Shown here one piece after another: positions 50,797 through 59,440 of a stretch of DNA of 64,000 nucleotides. Made by a program: the position numbers and the translations under genes. Where the stretch lies: contig NZ_JACARC010000044.1 of the NCBI RefSeq assembly GCF_013386825.1, forward strand, positions 35,000-98,999, in the 5' to 3' direction. The number at the start of each line of letters is the position of its first letter. Position 1 is the first letter of the stretch. Source of the stretch: Pseudomonas sp. IPO3778. GTDB lineage: Bacteria > Pseudomonadota > Gammaproteobacteria > Pseudomonadales > Pseudomonadaceae. The notes beneath the pieces were generated by a model. The model saw nothing but the letters and a program-made list of their open reading frames with translations. It had not been told where the DNA came from and searched no databases.

Positions 50797-51552
50797 ATGA
50801 ATCTGCCTCCCCGCCAGCAACAAATCCTCGAACTGGTTCGCGAACGCGGCTATGTGAGTATTGAGGAAATGGCGCAGCTCTTCGTTGTCACCCCGCAAAC
50901 CATCCGCCGTGACATCAATCAACTGGCGGAAGCCAATCTGTTGCGCCGCTACCACGGCGGCGCAGCCTATGACTCCAGCGTTGAAAACACCGCGTACGCC
51001 ATGCGTGCCGATCAGATGCGTGATGAAAAACAACGCATCGGCGAAGCTATCGCCGCGCAAATCCCCGATCACGCCTCGCTGTTTATCAACATCGGCACCA
51101 CCACCGAATCCATTGCCCGTGCGCTGCTAAACCACAGCCACCTGAAAATCATCACCAACAACCTCAACGTCGCCATGATGCTCAGCGCCAAAGACGACTT
51201 CGACGTACTCCTGACCGGCGGCAACGTGCGCCGTGACGGCGGTGTGGTGGGCCAGGCCAGCGTCGACTTTATCAACCAGTTCAAGGTCGATTTTGCCCTG
51301 GTGGGCATCAGCGGGATCGATGAAGACGGCAGCCTGTTAGACTTCGATTATCAGGAAGTGCGGGTTTCTCAAGCGATCATTGCCAATGCACGCAAGGTGA
51401 TCCTGGCGGCGGACTCCAGCAAATTCGGGCGCAACGCCATGATTCGCCTGGGACCGATCAGTTTGATTGATTGTTTAGTCACCGATCAGCAGCCGGTTCC
51501 GGCGCTGGTGCAACTGTTGAATCAGCACAAGATTCGGCTGGAAGTGGTGTAA
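50797..51552 (+). CDS. glpR: DeoR-family glycerol-3-phosphate regulon repressor
   Basis: 251 residues from the ATG at 50797 (MNLPPRQQQILELVRERGYV). The N-terminal DeoR helix-turn-helix is VSIEEMAQLFVVTPQTIRRD, followed by the effector domain with INIGTTTESIARAL phosphate-binding loop. GlpR represses glp genes until glycerol-3-phosphate binds. The position between glpK and glpD is conserved in Pseudomonas. Confidence 0.94.
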   Translation: MNLPPRQQQILELVRERGYVSIEEMAQLFVVTPQTIRRDINQLAEANLLRRYHGGAAYDSSVENTAYAMRADQMRDEKQRIGEAIAAQIPDHASLFINIGTTTESIARALLNHSHLKIITNNLNVAMMLSAKDDFDVLLTGGNVRRDGGVVGQASVDFINQFKVDFALVGISGIDEDGSLLDFDYQEVRVSQAIIANARKVILAADSSKFGRNAMIRLGPISLIDCLVTDQQPVPALVQLLNQHKIRLEVV

Positions 51553-51564
51553 GCCTATCTGATC

Positions 51565-51662
51565 GTTCCTACGCTCCGCGTGGGAATGCCTCGCTGGACG
51601 CTCCGCGTCCGCTGTTCGAAGCAGAGCGTCACAGGCTGAATTCCCACGCAGAGCGTGGGAAC
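51565..51662. repeat. Long inverted repeat between glpR and glpD
   Basis: GTTCCTACGCTCCGCGTGGG at the left and CCCACGCAGAGCGTGGGAAC at the right, each itself a small hairpin, flank a central inverted section. This is a second dispersed repeat family of fluorescens-group genomes, unlike the REPINs at 11824, 47324 and 60195. Confidence 0.8.
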
Positions 51663-51750
51663 TATCAGTTCACAAATATTCCTTTATTCGCCCTTCGATC
51701 AGTATTTTCAATCGAAGCGGACTGGCTGTGCCCGCGTTTATAAGCTACCA

Positions 51751-51779
51751 TTTTCGCAAATGAACATTTATGTTCGAAT
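51751..51779. promoter_or_regulatory. Candidate GlpR operator of glpD
   Basis: TTTCGCAAATGAACATTTATGTTCGAATT contains the palindrome TGAACATTTATGTTCGA with half sites like the GlpR consensus (ATGTTCG). It lies 31 bp before the glpD start. Confidence 0.6.
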
Positions 51780-51810
51780 TCCAATATGAAAAAGATCGCG
51801 AGGCCAGCCG

Positions 51811-53349
51811 ATGAACCCTTCTACCTTGCCTGCCCCACCGCTTGCTGAAGTCTATGACGTCGCCGTTATCGGTGGCGGGATCAATGGCGTCGGCATTGCA
51901 GCAGACGCAGCCGGGCGCGGTTTGTCGGTATTCCTTTGCGAAAAGGACGACCTGGCCAGCCACACCTCCTCCGCCAGCAGCAAGCTGATCCACGGCGGCC
52001 TGCGTTACCTCGAACATTACGAATTCCGCCTGGTGCGCGAAGCCCTGGCTGAACGGGAAGTGCTGCTGGCCAAGGCCCCGCACATCGTCAAGCAGATGCG
52101 CTTTGTATTGCCACACCGCCCGCACCTGCGCCCGGCATGGATGATTCGCGCCGGCCTGTTCCTCTATGACCACCTGGGCAAGCGGGAAAAACTCGAAGGT
52201 TCCAAGAGCCTCAAGTTCGGCCCCGACAGCCCGCTGAAAAGCGAAATCACCAAAGGCTTTGAATACTCGGACTGCTGGGTAGACGACGCCCGCCTTGTCG
52301 TACTCAATGCGATGGCCGCGCGGGAAAAGGGTGCGCATATCCACACCCAGACCCGTTGCGTCAGCGCGCACCGCAGCAAAGGCCTGTGGGAAATGAACAT
52401 GGAACGTGCCGACGGCAGCCTGTTCTCGATCCGCGCCCGGGCACTGGTGAACGCGGCTGGCCCGTGGGTAGCCAAGTTCATCAAGGATGACCTGAAGCTG
52501 GATTCGCCCTACGGCATCCGCCTGATTCAGGGCAGCCACCTGATCGTACCGAAGCTGTACGAAGGCGCCCACGCGCACATCCTGCAGAACGAAGACCAGC
52601 GCATCGTCTTCACCATTCCGTACCTGAACCACCTGACCATCATCGGCACCACCGACCGCGAATACACCGGCGACCCGGCAAAAGTGGCGATTACCGAAGG
52701 TGAAACCGACTACATGCTCAACGTGGTCAACGCGCACTTCAAGAAACAGCTGAGCCGCGATGACATCGTGCACACCTATTCCGGCGTGCGCCCGCTGTGC
52801 AACGACGAATCCGACAACCCGTCGGCCGTGACCCGCGACTACACCCTGGCGCTGTCCGGCACCTCGGGCGAGGCGCCGTTGCTGTCGGTGTTCGGCGGCA
52901 AGTTGACCACCTACCGCAAGCTGGCCGAATCGGCGATGGCGCAACTGGCGCCGTACTTCACCCAGATGCGCCCAAGCTGGACCGCCACGGCCACCCTGCC
53001 CGGCGGCGAAAACATGAGCACGCCAGAAGCCCTGGCCGATGCGATTCGCAGCAAGTTCGACTGGGTGCCGAGCGAGATTGCCCGGCGCTGGTCCACCACC
53101 TACGGCAGCCGCACCTGGCGCCTGCTGGAAGGCGTGCAGTCGCTGGCCGACATGGGCGACCACCTCGGTGGCGGCCTGTACACCCGCGAAGTCGATTACC
53201 TGTGCGCCGAAGAATGGGCCACGCAGCCCCAGGACATCCTGTGGCGCCGCAGCAAGCTGGGCTTGTTCACCACACCGGAAGAACAGGAAAACGTGCAGCG
53301 TTACCTGTCCAAGGTTGAGCACAATCGCGGCAAGATCGAAGCCGCCTGA
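51811..53349 (+). CDS. glpD: Aerobic glycerol-3-phosphate dehydrogenase
   Basis: 512 residues. FAD-binding VAVIGGGINGVGIAADAAGR, SSASSKLIHGGLRYLEHYEF and ALVNAAGPWVAKFI are GlpD blocks. The peripheral membrane enzyme oxidises glycerol-3-phosphate to dihydroxyacetone phosphate and reduces ubiquinone. A GlpR-like operator precedes it, so it has its own promoter. A terminator follows. Confidence 0.97.
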   Translation: MNPSTLPAPPLAEVYDVAVIGGGINGVGIAADAAGRGLSVFLCEKDDLASHTSSASSKLIHGGLRYLEHYEFRLVREALAEREVLLAKAPHIVKQMRFVLPHRPHLRPAWMIRAGLFLYDHLGKREKLEGSKSLKFGPDSPLKSEITKGFEYSDCWVDDARLVVLNAMAAREKGAHIHTQTRCVSAHRSKGLWEMNMERADGSLFSIRARALVNAAGPWVAKFIKDDLKLDSPYGIRLIQGSHLIVPKLYEGAHAHILQNEDQRIVFTIPYLNHLTIIGTTDREYTGDPAKVAITEGETDYMLNVVNAHFKKQLSRDDIVHTYSGVRPLCNDESDNPSAVTRDYTLALSGTSGEAPLLSVFGGKLTTYRKLAESAMAQLAPYFTQMRPSWTATATLPGGENMSTPEALADAIRSKFDWVPSEIARRWSTTYGSRTWRLLEGVQSLADMGDHLGGGLYTREVDYLCAEEWATQPQDILWRRSKLGLFTTPEEQENVQRYLSKVEHNRGKIEAA

Positions 53350-53361
53350 TCGACCCGTTGT

Positions 53362-53400
53362 GAAAAGGCCCCTGCACCGTAAGGTCCAGGGGCTTTTTCA
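53362..53400 (+). terminator. Intrinsic terminator of glpD
   Basis: AAAAGGCCCCTGCACC...GGTCCAGGGGCTTTTT, a stem with small bulges, 13 nt past the stop codon. Confidence 0.8.
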
Positions 53401-54120
53401 TGCCTGCAGATGGCGCTGGTAGCGCAGGCCCATCTCACGAATCCCGGCAAGGGCAGAGGCCACCAGCACCGGATAAGCCGCCTGCAGAAAACCCGGCGTA
53501 GCGGTTGTGAGCGCCCGCTCCAGCCATAGGCAGGCCTGCGCTTCGTCGCCGTCTTCAGCCAGCTCCGAGGCATGGTTGTATTGCCCGCGAAAATCCCCGG
53601 CCTCGGCCGAGCGCTGGTACCACTGGCGCGCCAGTTGAACATTCTTGGGCACCACAACGCCTTCATGGTGGAACCGCCCCAACAGGTTCATCGACTTGGC
53701 GTGCCCCTTGCCCGCAGCCCGAGCGAACAGCTCGTAGGCCGCAACAAGGTCACGCTCCACACCGCGACCGCGCGTAAGCAACTGGCCGTAGTTATACAAA
53801 CCCCAATCCAGCCCCAGATCGGCGGCCTTGCGGTAATGCTGCGCGCTGTCTTCCAAATCGACTTCGCAGCCCCACCCATTCTCCAGACAGCGCCCGATCA
53901 TGTTGATCGCCATGGGGTGGCGCTGCCGGGCGGCGATGCGAAACCAGCTCAACGCCAGCGCCTCATCCTTCTGTACACCGCGGCCGTCAAGGAGCAGCTG
54001 GGCCAGGGTCGCCTGCGCGTCGGCATCACCCAATTGAGCGGCATGCATCACCCAACGCACATAGGCACGCGGGTTATCACCGATGTCAGACGACTCGTTG
54101 CCTGGCTGCCCACTCTGCAT
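53398..54120 (-). CDS. Sel1-repeat (TPR-like) protein
   Basis: 240 residues, with at least five Sel1-like repeats of about 36 residues (AAQLGDADAQATLAQLLLDG, AARQRHPMAINMIGRCLENG, AADLGLDWGLYNYGQLLTRG, AAGKGHAKSMNLLGRFHHEG, SAEAGDFRGQYNHASELAED). Such solenoids mediate protein contacts. No signal peptide was seen. It is divergent from the TonB receptor. A homologue (PA4516) stands near piuA-piuC in P. aeruginosa, which suggests a conserved link to catecholate iron uptake. Confidence 0.85.
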   Translation of the reverse strand: MQSGQPGNESSDIGDNPRAYVRWVMHAAQLGDADAQATLAQLLLDGRGVQKDEALALSWFRIAARQRHPMAINMIGRCLENGWGCEVDLEDSAQHYRKAADLGLDWGLYNYGQLLTRGRGVERDLVAAYELFARAAGKGHAKSMNLLGRFHHEGVVVPKNVQLARQWYQRSAEAGDFRGQYNHASELAEDGDEAQACLWLERALTTATPGFLQAAYPVLVASALAGIREMGLRYQRHLQA

Positions 54121-54189
54121 TACTGCCCCGCGTGGCGATCAAGGACCGCAAAAATTTCATGAATTATTTGGTTACAAAGTATTACATTT

Positions 54190-54208
54190 GAGACTGCTTA
54201 TCAATTAC
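54190..54208. promoter_or_regulatory. Candidate Fur box upstream of the TonB receptor
   Basis: GAGACTGCTTATCAATTAC (minus strand GTAATTGATAAGCAGTCTC) matches the 19-bp Fur consensus at 13 positions. It lies 37 bp before the receptor start in the divergent promoter region. Confidence 0.55.
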
Positions 54209-54244
54209 GATCGCATCTCACTTACACCAACAAGAGATTACTCA

Positions 54245-56563
54245 ATGGCTACCGGGATCAGTTCTGCCCCCCTTTCATCGCGGCATTTGCTCGCGTCGGC
54301 AGTGGGCCTGGCAGTGGCTGCGCAGGGAGGATTCAGTTATGCGGCGGAGACCGCACCAGATGACAACACAGGCGTCATCCAGCTCGGCGCCACCAGCATC
54401 GAAGGTCAGGCCCAGAGCACCTACAACCCTGTGGCCCCCTCTTCTCCCAAGTACACCGAAGCCCTGCGGGACACGCCGCAGACGATCACGGTGGTGCCCA
54501 AGGAAGTGATTCATGACCAGAACCTGCTGACCCTGCGCGACGTGCTCAGCACCGTGCCGGGCATCACGTTCGGTGCCGGCGAAGGTGGCAGCGGCTACGG
54601 CGACAGCATCAACCTGCGCGGGTTTTCCGCCAGCGGCGACATCTACGTGGACGGCGTGCGCGACAGCGCGCAATACAGCCGTACCGACCCGTTCAACCTG
54701 GAACAGGTGGAAGTCGTCAGCGGCGCAAGTTCGGTGTATTCCGGTTCCGGCGCAGTGGGAGGCACCATCAACCTGGTGAGCAAGCAGCCAGAATTGCGCG
54801 ACAAAACCACCATCAGTGCCGGCATCGGCACCGATAACTACAAGCGCACCACCCTGGACACCAACCAGACGCTCAACGACACCACCGCATTCCGCCTGAA
54901 CCTGATGGCCCATGGTAACGATGTGCCCGGTCGCGATTATGAAGATTACGAGCGCTGGGGCATCGCGCCGTCTATTGCCTTTGGCCTGGGCACGCCGACG
55001 CGCGTCACCGTCAGTTACGAGCACCAGAAAGACGACAACACGCCGCAATACGGTATCCCCATCTACAACGGCAAACCCATGCCGGGTGTGGGCTGGAGCG
55101 ATTACTACGGCTACCACAACATCAATGACCAGCAGATCACCTCGGATTCGTTCAGCCTGAAGCTTGAGCACGACTTCACCGACGCGGTGTCTGTACGCAA
55201 CTTCACCCGGGTCGAGCGGGTTCGCCAGGACCTGCGCGCCTCGGGCCCTGAAGGTGCGCTGACCGGCTGCCTGGCCAGCGGCACCCAGATCACGGGCGCC
55301 CCTTGCGCCGCGGGCCTGCAGCCGGGCTATTTCCAGCCAAGCGGTGGCTCACTGGGCAACGAGCGCAACACCCAGAACAAAATGTTCACCAACCAGACTG
55401 ACGTCACCAGCCACTTCAGCACCGGGTTCATCGACCACACACTGGTGACCGGCATCGCCATCAGCCGCGAGGAATACGAGGCGGATACCGGAAAATGGCT
55501 GACCAACGCCAACGGCAGCACGATCGTCCCGCCGCCGGTCAGCTACAGCGATCCCAATTCCGAATGGTCCGGCCCCGTCAACTTTACCCGCGCGGCCCAC
55601 ATCGATGGTGCGCTGAACAACCGTGCCGTCTATGCCTTCGACACGCTCAAGCTCAACCCGCAATGGGAAATCAATGGCGGCTTGCGTTACGAGCACAACG
55701 CGGGCAGCTCGGTGACCAATGCCTACTCCAGCACCGGCGTGGAGACGCCTGGCATACGCTACGGCCAGGCGGATGACCTGACGTCCTACCGCATGGCCCT
55801 GGTCTATAAACCGGCGGAAAACGGCAGCTTCTACATCGCCTACGGCAACAGCAAGACGCCGTCCCAAGCCAGCGTCAATGGTGGCTGCTACACCCCGGCC
55901 AAAAGCTCGAGCATCGCCACCAACAACTGCGACGTGTCCCCGGAAACCGCCGTCAGCTATGAGATCGGCACCAAATGGGACTTGCTCGACAATGCCCTGT
56001 CGCTGACAGGCGCGATCTTCCGCAATGACCGCACCAACTACAAAGTCGCCGATAACGACCCGAGCAACCTCAGCGGCACCCAAACCCTCGACGGCAAGGC
56101 CCGTGCCGATGGCGTGGCGCTGGGCCTGAGCGGCGCGATCACTGACCGCTGGAAGGTCTTCGCCAACTACACCTACCTGAACACCCGCGTGCTGCGCAGC
56201 GCCAGCGATTACACCCTGGCCACCACCGGCATCGACGTGCAGAAAGGTGAGCCGCTGACCTTCACCCCTAAACATGCCGCCAGTATCTGGACGGTGTACG
56301 ACCTGCCGCACGACTTCCAGGTGGGCTACGGCATCACGGCGCAAACCAAGCAGTACCTGGCCAGTGCCGCCGGTGCACCGACGTCACCCGGCTACGCGGT
56401 GCAGCGCGCGATGCTCGGCTACAAGGTCAACAAACAGCTGAACCTGCAGTTGAACGTCAACAACCTGTTCGACAAACAGTACCTCACCCGCATCCGCAAC
56501 AACGGTTGGGCGGTGCCGGGTGATGGGCGCGCCGCGGTCGTGTCGGCTGACTACACGTTCTGA
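54245..56563 (+). CDS. TonB-dependent siderophore receptor (Fiu/PiuA-like)
   Basis: 772 residues from the ATG at 54245. A signal peptide (LLASAVGLAVAAQGGFSYAA) leads to a plug domain with TITVVPKEVIHDQNLLTLRD, DSINLRGFSASGDIYVDGVR and the SGASSVYSGSGAVGGTINLV stretch. The 22-strand barrel ends with the aromatic VSADYTF. Monomeric catecholate receptors of this type import ferric dihydroxybenzoylserine-like compounds. Iron control is expected from the upstream Fur-like site. The substrate is inferred from the family. Confidence 0.88.
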   Translation: MATGISSAPLSSRHLLASAVGLAVAAQGGFSYAAETAPDDNTGVIQLGATSIEGQAQSTYNPVAPSSPKYTEALRDTPQTITVVPKEVIHDQNLLTLRDVLSTVPGITFGAGEGGSGYGDSINLRGFSASGDIYVDGVRDSAQYSRTDPFNLEQVEVVSGASSVYSGSGAVGGTINLVSKQPELRDKTTISAGIGTDNYKRTTLDTNQTLNDTTAFRLNLMAHGNDVPGRDYEDYERWGIAPSIAFGLGTPTRVTVSYEHQKDDNTPQYGIPIYNGKPMPGVGWSDYYGYHNINDQQITSDSFSLKLEHDFTDAVSVRNFTRVERVRQDLRASGPEGALTGCLASGTQITGAPCAAGLQPGYFQPSGGSLGNERNTQNKMFTNQTDVTSHFSTGFIDHTLVTGIAISREEYEADTGKWLTNANGSTIVPPPVSYSDPNSEWSGPVNFTRAAHIDGALNNRAVYAFDTLKLNPQWEINGGLRYEHNAGSSVTNAYSSTGVETPGIRYGQADDLTSYRMALVYKPAENGSFYIAYGNSKTPSQASVNGGCYTPAKSSSIATNNCDVSPETAVSYEIGTKWDLLDNALSLTGAIFRNDRTNYKVADNDPSNLSGTQTLDGKARADGVALGLSGAITDRWKVFANYTYLNTRVLRSASDYTLATTGIDVQKGEPLTFTPKHAASIWTVYDLPHDFQVGYGITAQTKQYLASAAGAPTSPGYAVQRAMLGYKVNKQLNLQLNVNNLFDKQYLTRIRNNGWAVPGDGRAAVVSADYTF

Positions 56564-56575
56564 CAGAGCCCTACC

Positions 56576-56611
56576 AAAAAAGCCCCGGGCGCCAAACGCC
56601 CGGGGCTTTTT
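56576..56611 (+). terminator. Intrinsic terminator of the TonB receptor gene
   Basis: AAAAAAGCCCCGGGCG...CGCCCGGGGCTTTTT, 13 nt after the stop codon. Confidence 0.88.
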
Positions 56612-56638
56612 CATGAGTGATACAGGGTTATCCCTCCA

Positions 56639-56652
56639 TTCGGTTTTCCGAA
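56639..56652. promoter_or_regulatory. AauR binding site 1
   Basis: TTCGGTTTTCCGAA is an exact TTCGG-N4-CCGAA palindrome, the motif described for AauR in P. putida. It lies about 115 bp upstream of the sigma-54 core promoter, a normal activator distance. Confidence 0.8.
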
Positions 56653-56669
56653 CACCATCCGCCTGGCTA

Positions 56670-56683
56670 TTCGGTTTGCCGGA
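56670..56683. promoter_or_regulatory. AauR binding site 2
   Basis: TTCGGTTTGCCGGA, one mismatch from TTCGG-N4-CCGAA, starts 31 bp after site 1, three helical turns away. Confidence 0.65.
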
Positions 56684-56759
56684 CCAAGTCGATCGAAAAA
56701 GCCCGTCACACAAAGTTAATCTGCATATAAATCATGTAGTTAACCTTTTATCCCCGGTA

Positions 56760-56775
56760 TGGCACGAGTCATGCT
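56760..56775 (+). promoter_or_regulatory. Sigma-54 promoter of the aat transporter operon
   Basis: TGGCACG-AGTC-ATGCT fits the -24/-12 consensus TGGCACG-N4-TTGC(A/T) with one change at the -12 element. RpoN dependence agrees with the sigma-54 activator AauR encoded at 62231-63571. Confidence 0.8.
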
Positions 56776-56900
56776 CTACACTCGTAGGCGATTGCCTGAG
56801 GCGCCTCAGGAGCCGTCACGGGCTTTCGCAGTACTGTTTATATAAAAACGTGGCCGCCCTAACCGGTCTCATAAAAAAAACAAATGTCGAGGAAGTATTG

Positions 56901-57827
56901 ATGCGTATCGTTCCCCATATTTTGGGCGCAGCTATCGCTGCTGCTCTGATCAGCACTCCAGTTTTCGCCGCCGAACTCACCGGCACACTGAAGAAAATCA
57001 ACGACTCCGGCACGATCACTCTCGCTCACCGCGACAGCTCCATTCCGTTTTCCTACATCGCGGATGGTTCGGGCAAACCCGTGGGCTACTCCCACGACAT
57101 TCAGCTGGCTATCGTTGAAGCCCTGAAAAAAGACCTGAACAAACCCGACCTGAAGACCAAGTACAACCTGGTCACCTCGCAAACCCGTATCCCGCTGATC
57201 CAGAACGGCACCGCGGACATCGAGTGCGGCTCCACCACCAACAACGCCGAACGCGCCCAGCAAGTTGACTTCACCGTCAACATCTTCGAAATCGGCACCC
57301 GCCTGCTGGTCAAGAAAGACAAGGATGGCAAGCCGTCCTACAGCGACTTCGCTGACCTGAAAGGCAAAAACGTCGTGACCACCGCCGGCACCACGTCCGA
57401 GCGCATCATCAAGGCGATGAACGCCGACAAGCAGATGGGCATGAACGTCATCTCCGCCAAGGACCACGGCGAATCCTTCCAGATGCTGGAAAGCGGCCGC
57501 GCCGTAGCCTTCATGATGGACGACGCCCTGCTGGCTGGTGAAGAAGCCAAGGCCAAGAAGCCGGACGACTGGGTGATCACCGGTACTCCACAGTCCTTCG
57601 AAGCCTATGCCTGCATGGTTCGTAAAGACGACCCGGCCTTCAAGAAGGCCGTGGATGACGCGATCGTTGGCCTGTACAAATCCGGCGAGATCAACAAGAT
57701 CTACAGCAAGTGGTTTGAAAGCCCGATTCCACCAAAAGGCCTGAACCTGAACTTCCCGATGAGCGAGAAGGTAAAGGATCTGATCGCCACTCCGAGCGAC
57801 AAGCCAGCGCCTGACGTAAAAATCTGA
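56901..57827 (+). CDS. aatJ: Glutamate/aspartate ABC transporter, periplasmic binding protein
   Basis: 308 residues from the ATG at 56901 with GAGGAAG ahead. A signal peptide ends at VFAAEL. The mature protein is a cluster-3 solute-binding protein: GTITLAHRDSSIPFSYIADG, PVGYSHDIQLAIVEAL, the substrate-contact region NGTADIECGSTTNNAERAQQ, and GKNVVTTAGTTSERII. It corresponds to GltI of E. coli. An mRNA hairpin follows, and the permease genes come next. Confidence 0.93.
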   Translation: MRIVPHILGAAIAAALISTPVFAAELTGTLKKINDSGTITLAHRDSSIPFSYIADGSGKPVGYSHDIQLAIVEALKKDLNKPDLKTKYNLVTSQTRIPLIQNGTADIECGSTTNNAERAQQVDFTVNIFEIGTRLLVKKDKDGKPSYSDFADLKGKNVVTTAGTTSERIIKAMNADKQMGMNVISAKDHGESFQMLESGRAVAFMMDDALLAGEEAKAKKPDDWVITGTPQSFEAYACMVRKDDPAFKKAVDDAIVGLYKSGEINKIYSKWFESPIPPKGLNLNFPMSEKVKDLIATPSDKPAPDVKI

Positions 57828-57846
57828 TACCTGACTAAGCTTATGT

Positions 57847-57873
57847 CCTGAGGGAGCCAACACTCCCCCAGGC
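57847..57873 (+). other. Hairpin between binding-protein and permease genes
   Basis: CCTGAGGGAG-CCAACA-CTCCCCCAGG, with one bulge, 20 nt after the aatJ stop and without a T run. Such hairpins protect the upstream mRNA from 3' exonucleases, raising binding-protein output over the permeases. Confidence 0.55.
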
Positions 57874-58022
57874 GTCTGTTACTACCTGCTGGCTTTAATT
57901 TTGGAACACTCGACCTGGCGGTTTTCGAGCCGATCGCGTGTGCCTGGCGTTCACCGCCGGGCGGGAAAGGATCTTCCCCAAGCGGGTGCTTGTACATCGA
58001 TCGATCTCGAGGGGAGACCCTA

Positions 58023-58769
58023 ATGAATTACAACTGGGACTGGGGCGTATTCTTCAAGTCCACCGGCGTTGGCAGCGAGACTTATCTCGACTGGTACATC
58101 TCCGGGCTGGGCTGGACCATCGCCATCGCCGTCGTGGCATGGATTATCGCCTTGCTGCTGGGCTCCGTACTCGGCGTCATGCGCACCGTGCCAAACCGCA
58201 TCGTATCGGGCATCGCGACCTGCTACGTGGAACTGTTTCGTAACGTACCGCTGCTGGTTCAGCTGTTCATCTGGTATTTCCTGATACCCGACATGCTGCC
58301 GCAGAACCTGCAGGACTGGTACAAACAAGACCTCAACCCGACCACCTCGGCCTACCTGAGCGTTGTCGTGTGCCTGGGCCTGTTCACCGCCGCCCGTGTG
58401 TGCGAACAAGTGCGTACCGGCATCCAGGCGCTGCCACGTGGCCAGGAAGCTGCCGCACGCGCCATGGGCTTCAAGCTGCCACAGATCTACTGGAACGTGC
58501 TGCTGCCCCAGGCCTACCGGATCATCATTCCGCCGCTTACCTCCGAATTCCTCAACGTCTTCAAGAACTCCTCCGTGGCGTCCCTGATCGGCTTGATGGA
58601 ACTGCTGGCGCAAACCAAACAGACCGCCGAGTTCTCGGCCAACCTGTTTGAGGCCTTCACCCTGGCCACGCTGATCTACTTCACCCTGAACATGAGCCTG
58701 ATGCTGCTGATGCGCGTGGTCGAGAAGAAAGTCGCCGTGCCCGGCCTGATCTCCGTGGGGGGTAAATAA
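58023..58769 (+). CDS. aatQ: Glutamate/aspartate ABC transporter permease 1
   Basis: 248 residues from the ATG at 58023 (MNYNWDWGVFFKSTGVGSET) with GGGGAG upstream. Five or so membrane segments and the EAA-like loop GQEAAARAMGFKLPQIYWNV mark the HisM/GltJ family. The permease pairs with AatM in the inner membrane. It overlaps aatM by one base (TAATG). Confidence 0.94.
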   Translation: MNYNWDWGVFFKSTGVGSETYLDWYISGLGWTIAIAVVAWIIALLLGSVLGVMRTVPNRIVSGIATCYVELFRNVPLLVQLFIWYFLIPDMLPQNLQDWYKQDLNPTTSAYLSVVVCLGLFTAARVCEQVRTGIQALPRGQEAAARAMGFKLPQIYWNVLLPQAYRIIIPPLTSEFLNVFKNSSVASLIGLMELLAQTKQTAEFSANLFEAFTLATLIYFTLNMSLMLLMRVVEKKVAVPGLISVGGK

Positions 58770-59440
58770 TGGAATTTGATTTCAGTGGCATCATCCCCGC
58801 CATCCCGGGCCTGTGGAACGGCATGGTCATGACCTTGCAGTTGATGGTCATGGGCGTGATCGGCGGGATCATCATCGGCACTATACTGGCGCTGATGCGC
58901 TTGTCGTCCAACAAGCTGCTGTCGCGCCTGGCCGGTGCCTATGTGAACTACTTCCGGTCGATCCCGCTGCTGTTGGTGATCACCTGGTTCTACCTGGCGG
59001 TGCCGTTCGTGCTGCGCTGGATCACCGGCGAAGACACCCCGATCGGTGCGTTCACCTCCTGCGTCGTGGCCTTCATGATGTTCGAGGCGGCCTACTTCTG
59101 TGAAATCGTGCGGGCCGGCGTGCAGTCGATCCCCAAGGGCCAGATGGCCGCCGCGCAAGCAATGGGCATGACGTATGGCCAGACCATGCGCCTGATCATC
59201 CTGCCCCAGGCGTTCCGCAAGATGACCCCGTTGCTGCTGCAACAGTCGATCATCCTGTTCCAGGACACCTCGCTGGTCTACACCGTGGGCCTGGTGGACT
59301 TCCTCAACTCCGCCCGCTCCAACGGCGACATCATTGGCCGCTCCAATGAGTTCCTGATCTTCGCCGGTGTCGTCTACTTCATCATCAGCTTTTCCGCCTC
59401 GCTGCTGGTCAAGCGTCTGCAAAAAAGGTTTGCCGTATGA
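58769..59440 (+). CDS. aatM: Glutamate/aspartate ABC transporter permease 2
   Basis: 223 residues, GltK-like. The EAA loop KGQMAAAQAMGMTYGQTMRL contacts the ATPase. Membrane segments fill about 15-45, 55-80, 90-115 and 185-210. Start and stop codons overlap neighbours by 1 and 4 nt, so aatQ-M-P are translationally coupled. Confidence 0.94.
   Translation: MEFDFSGIIPAIPGLWNGMVMTLQLMVMGVIGGIIIGTILALMRLSSNKLLSRLAGAYVNYFRSIPLLLVITWFYLAVPFVLRWITGEDTPIGAFTSCVVAFMMFEAAYFCEIVRAGVQSIPKGQMAAAQAMGMTYGQTMRLIILPQAFRKMTPLLLQQSIILFQDTSLVYTVGLVDFLNSARSNGDIIGRSNEFLIFAGVVYFIISFSASLLVKRLQKRFAV

Noticed and set aside
51745..53322. 525-codon minus-strand frame opposite glpD
   Set aside because: Antisense shadow; no ribosome site, and low-complexity Gln/His/Gly composition.
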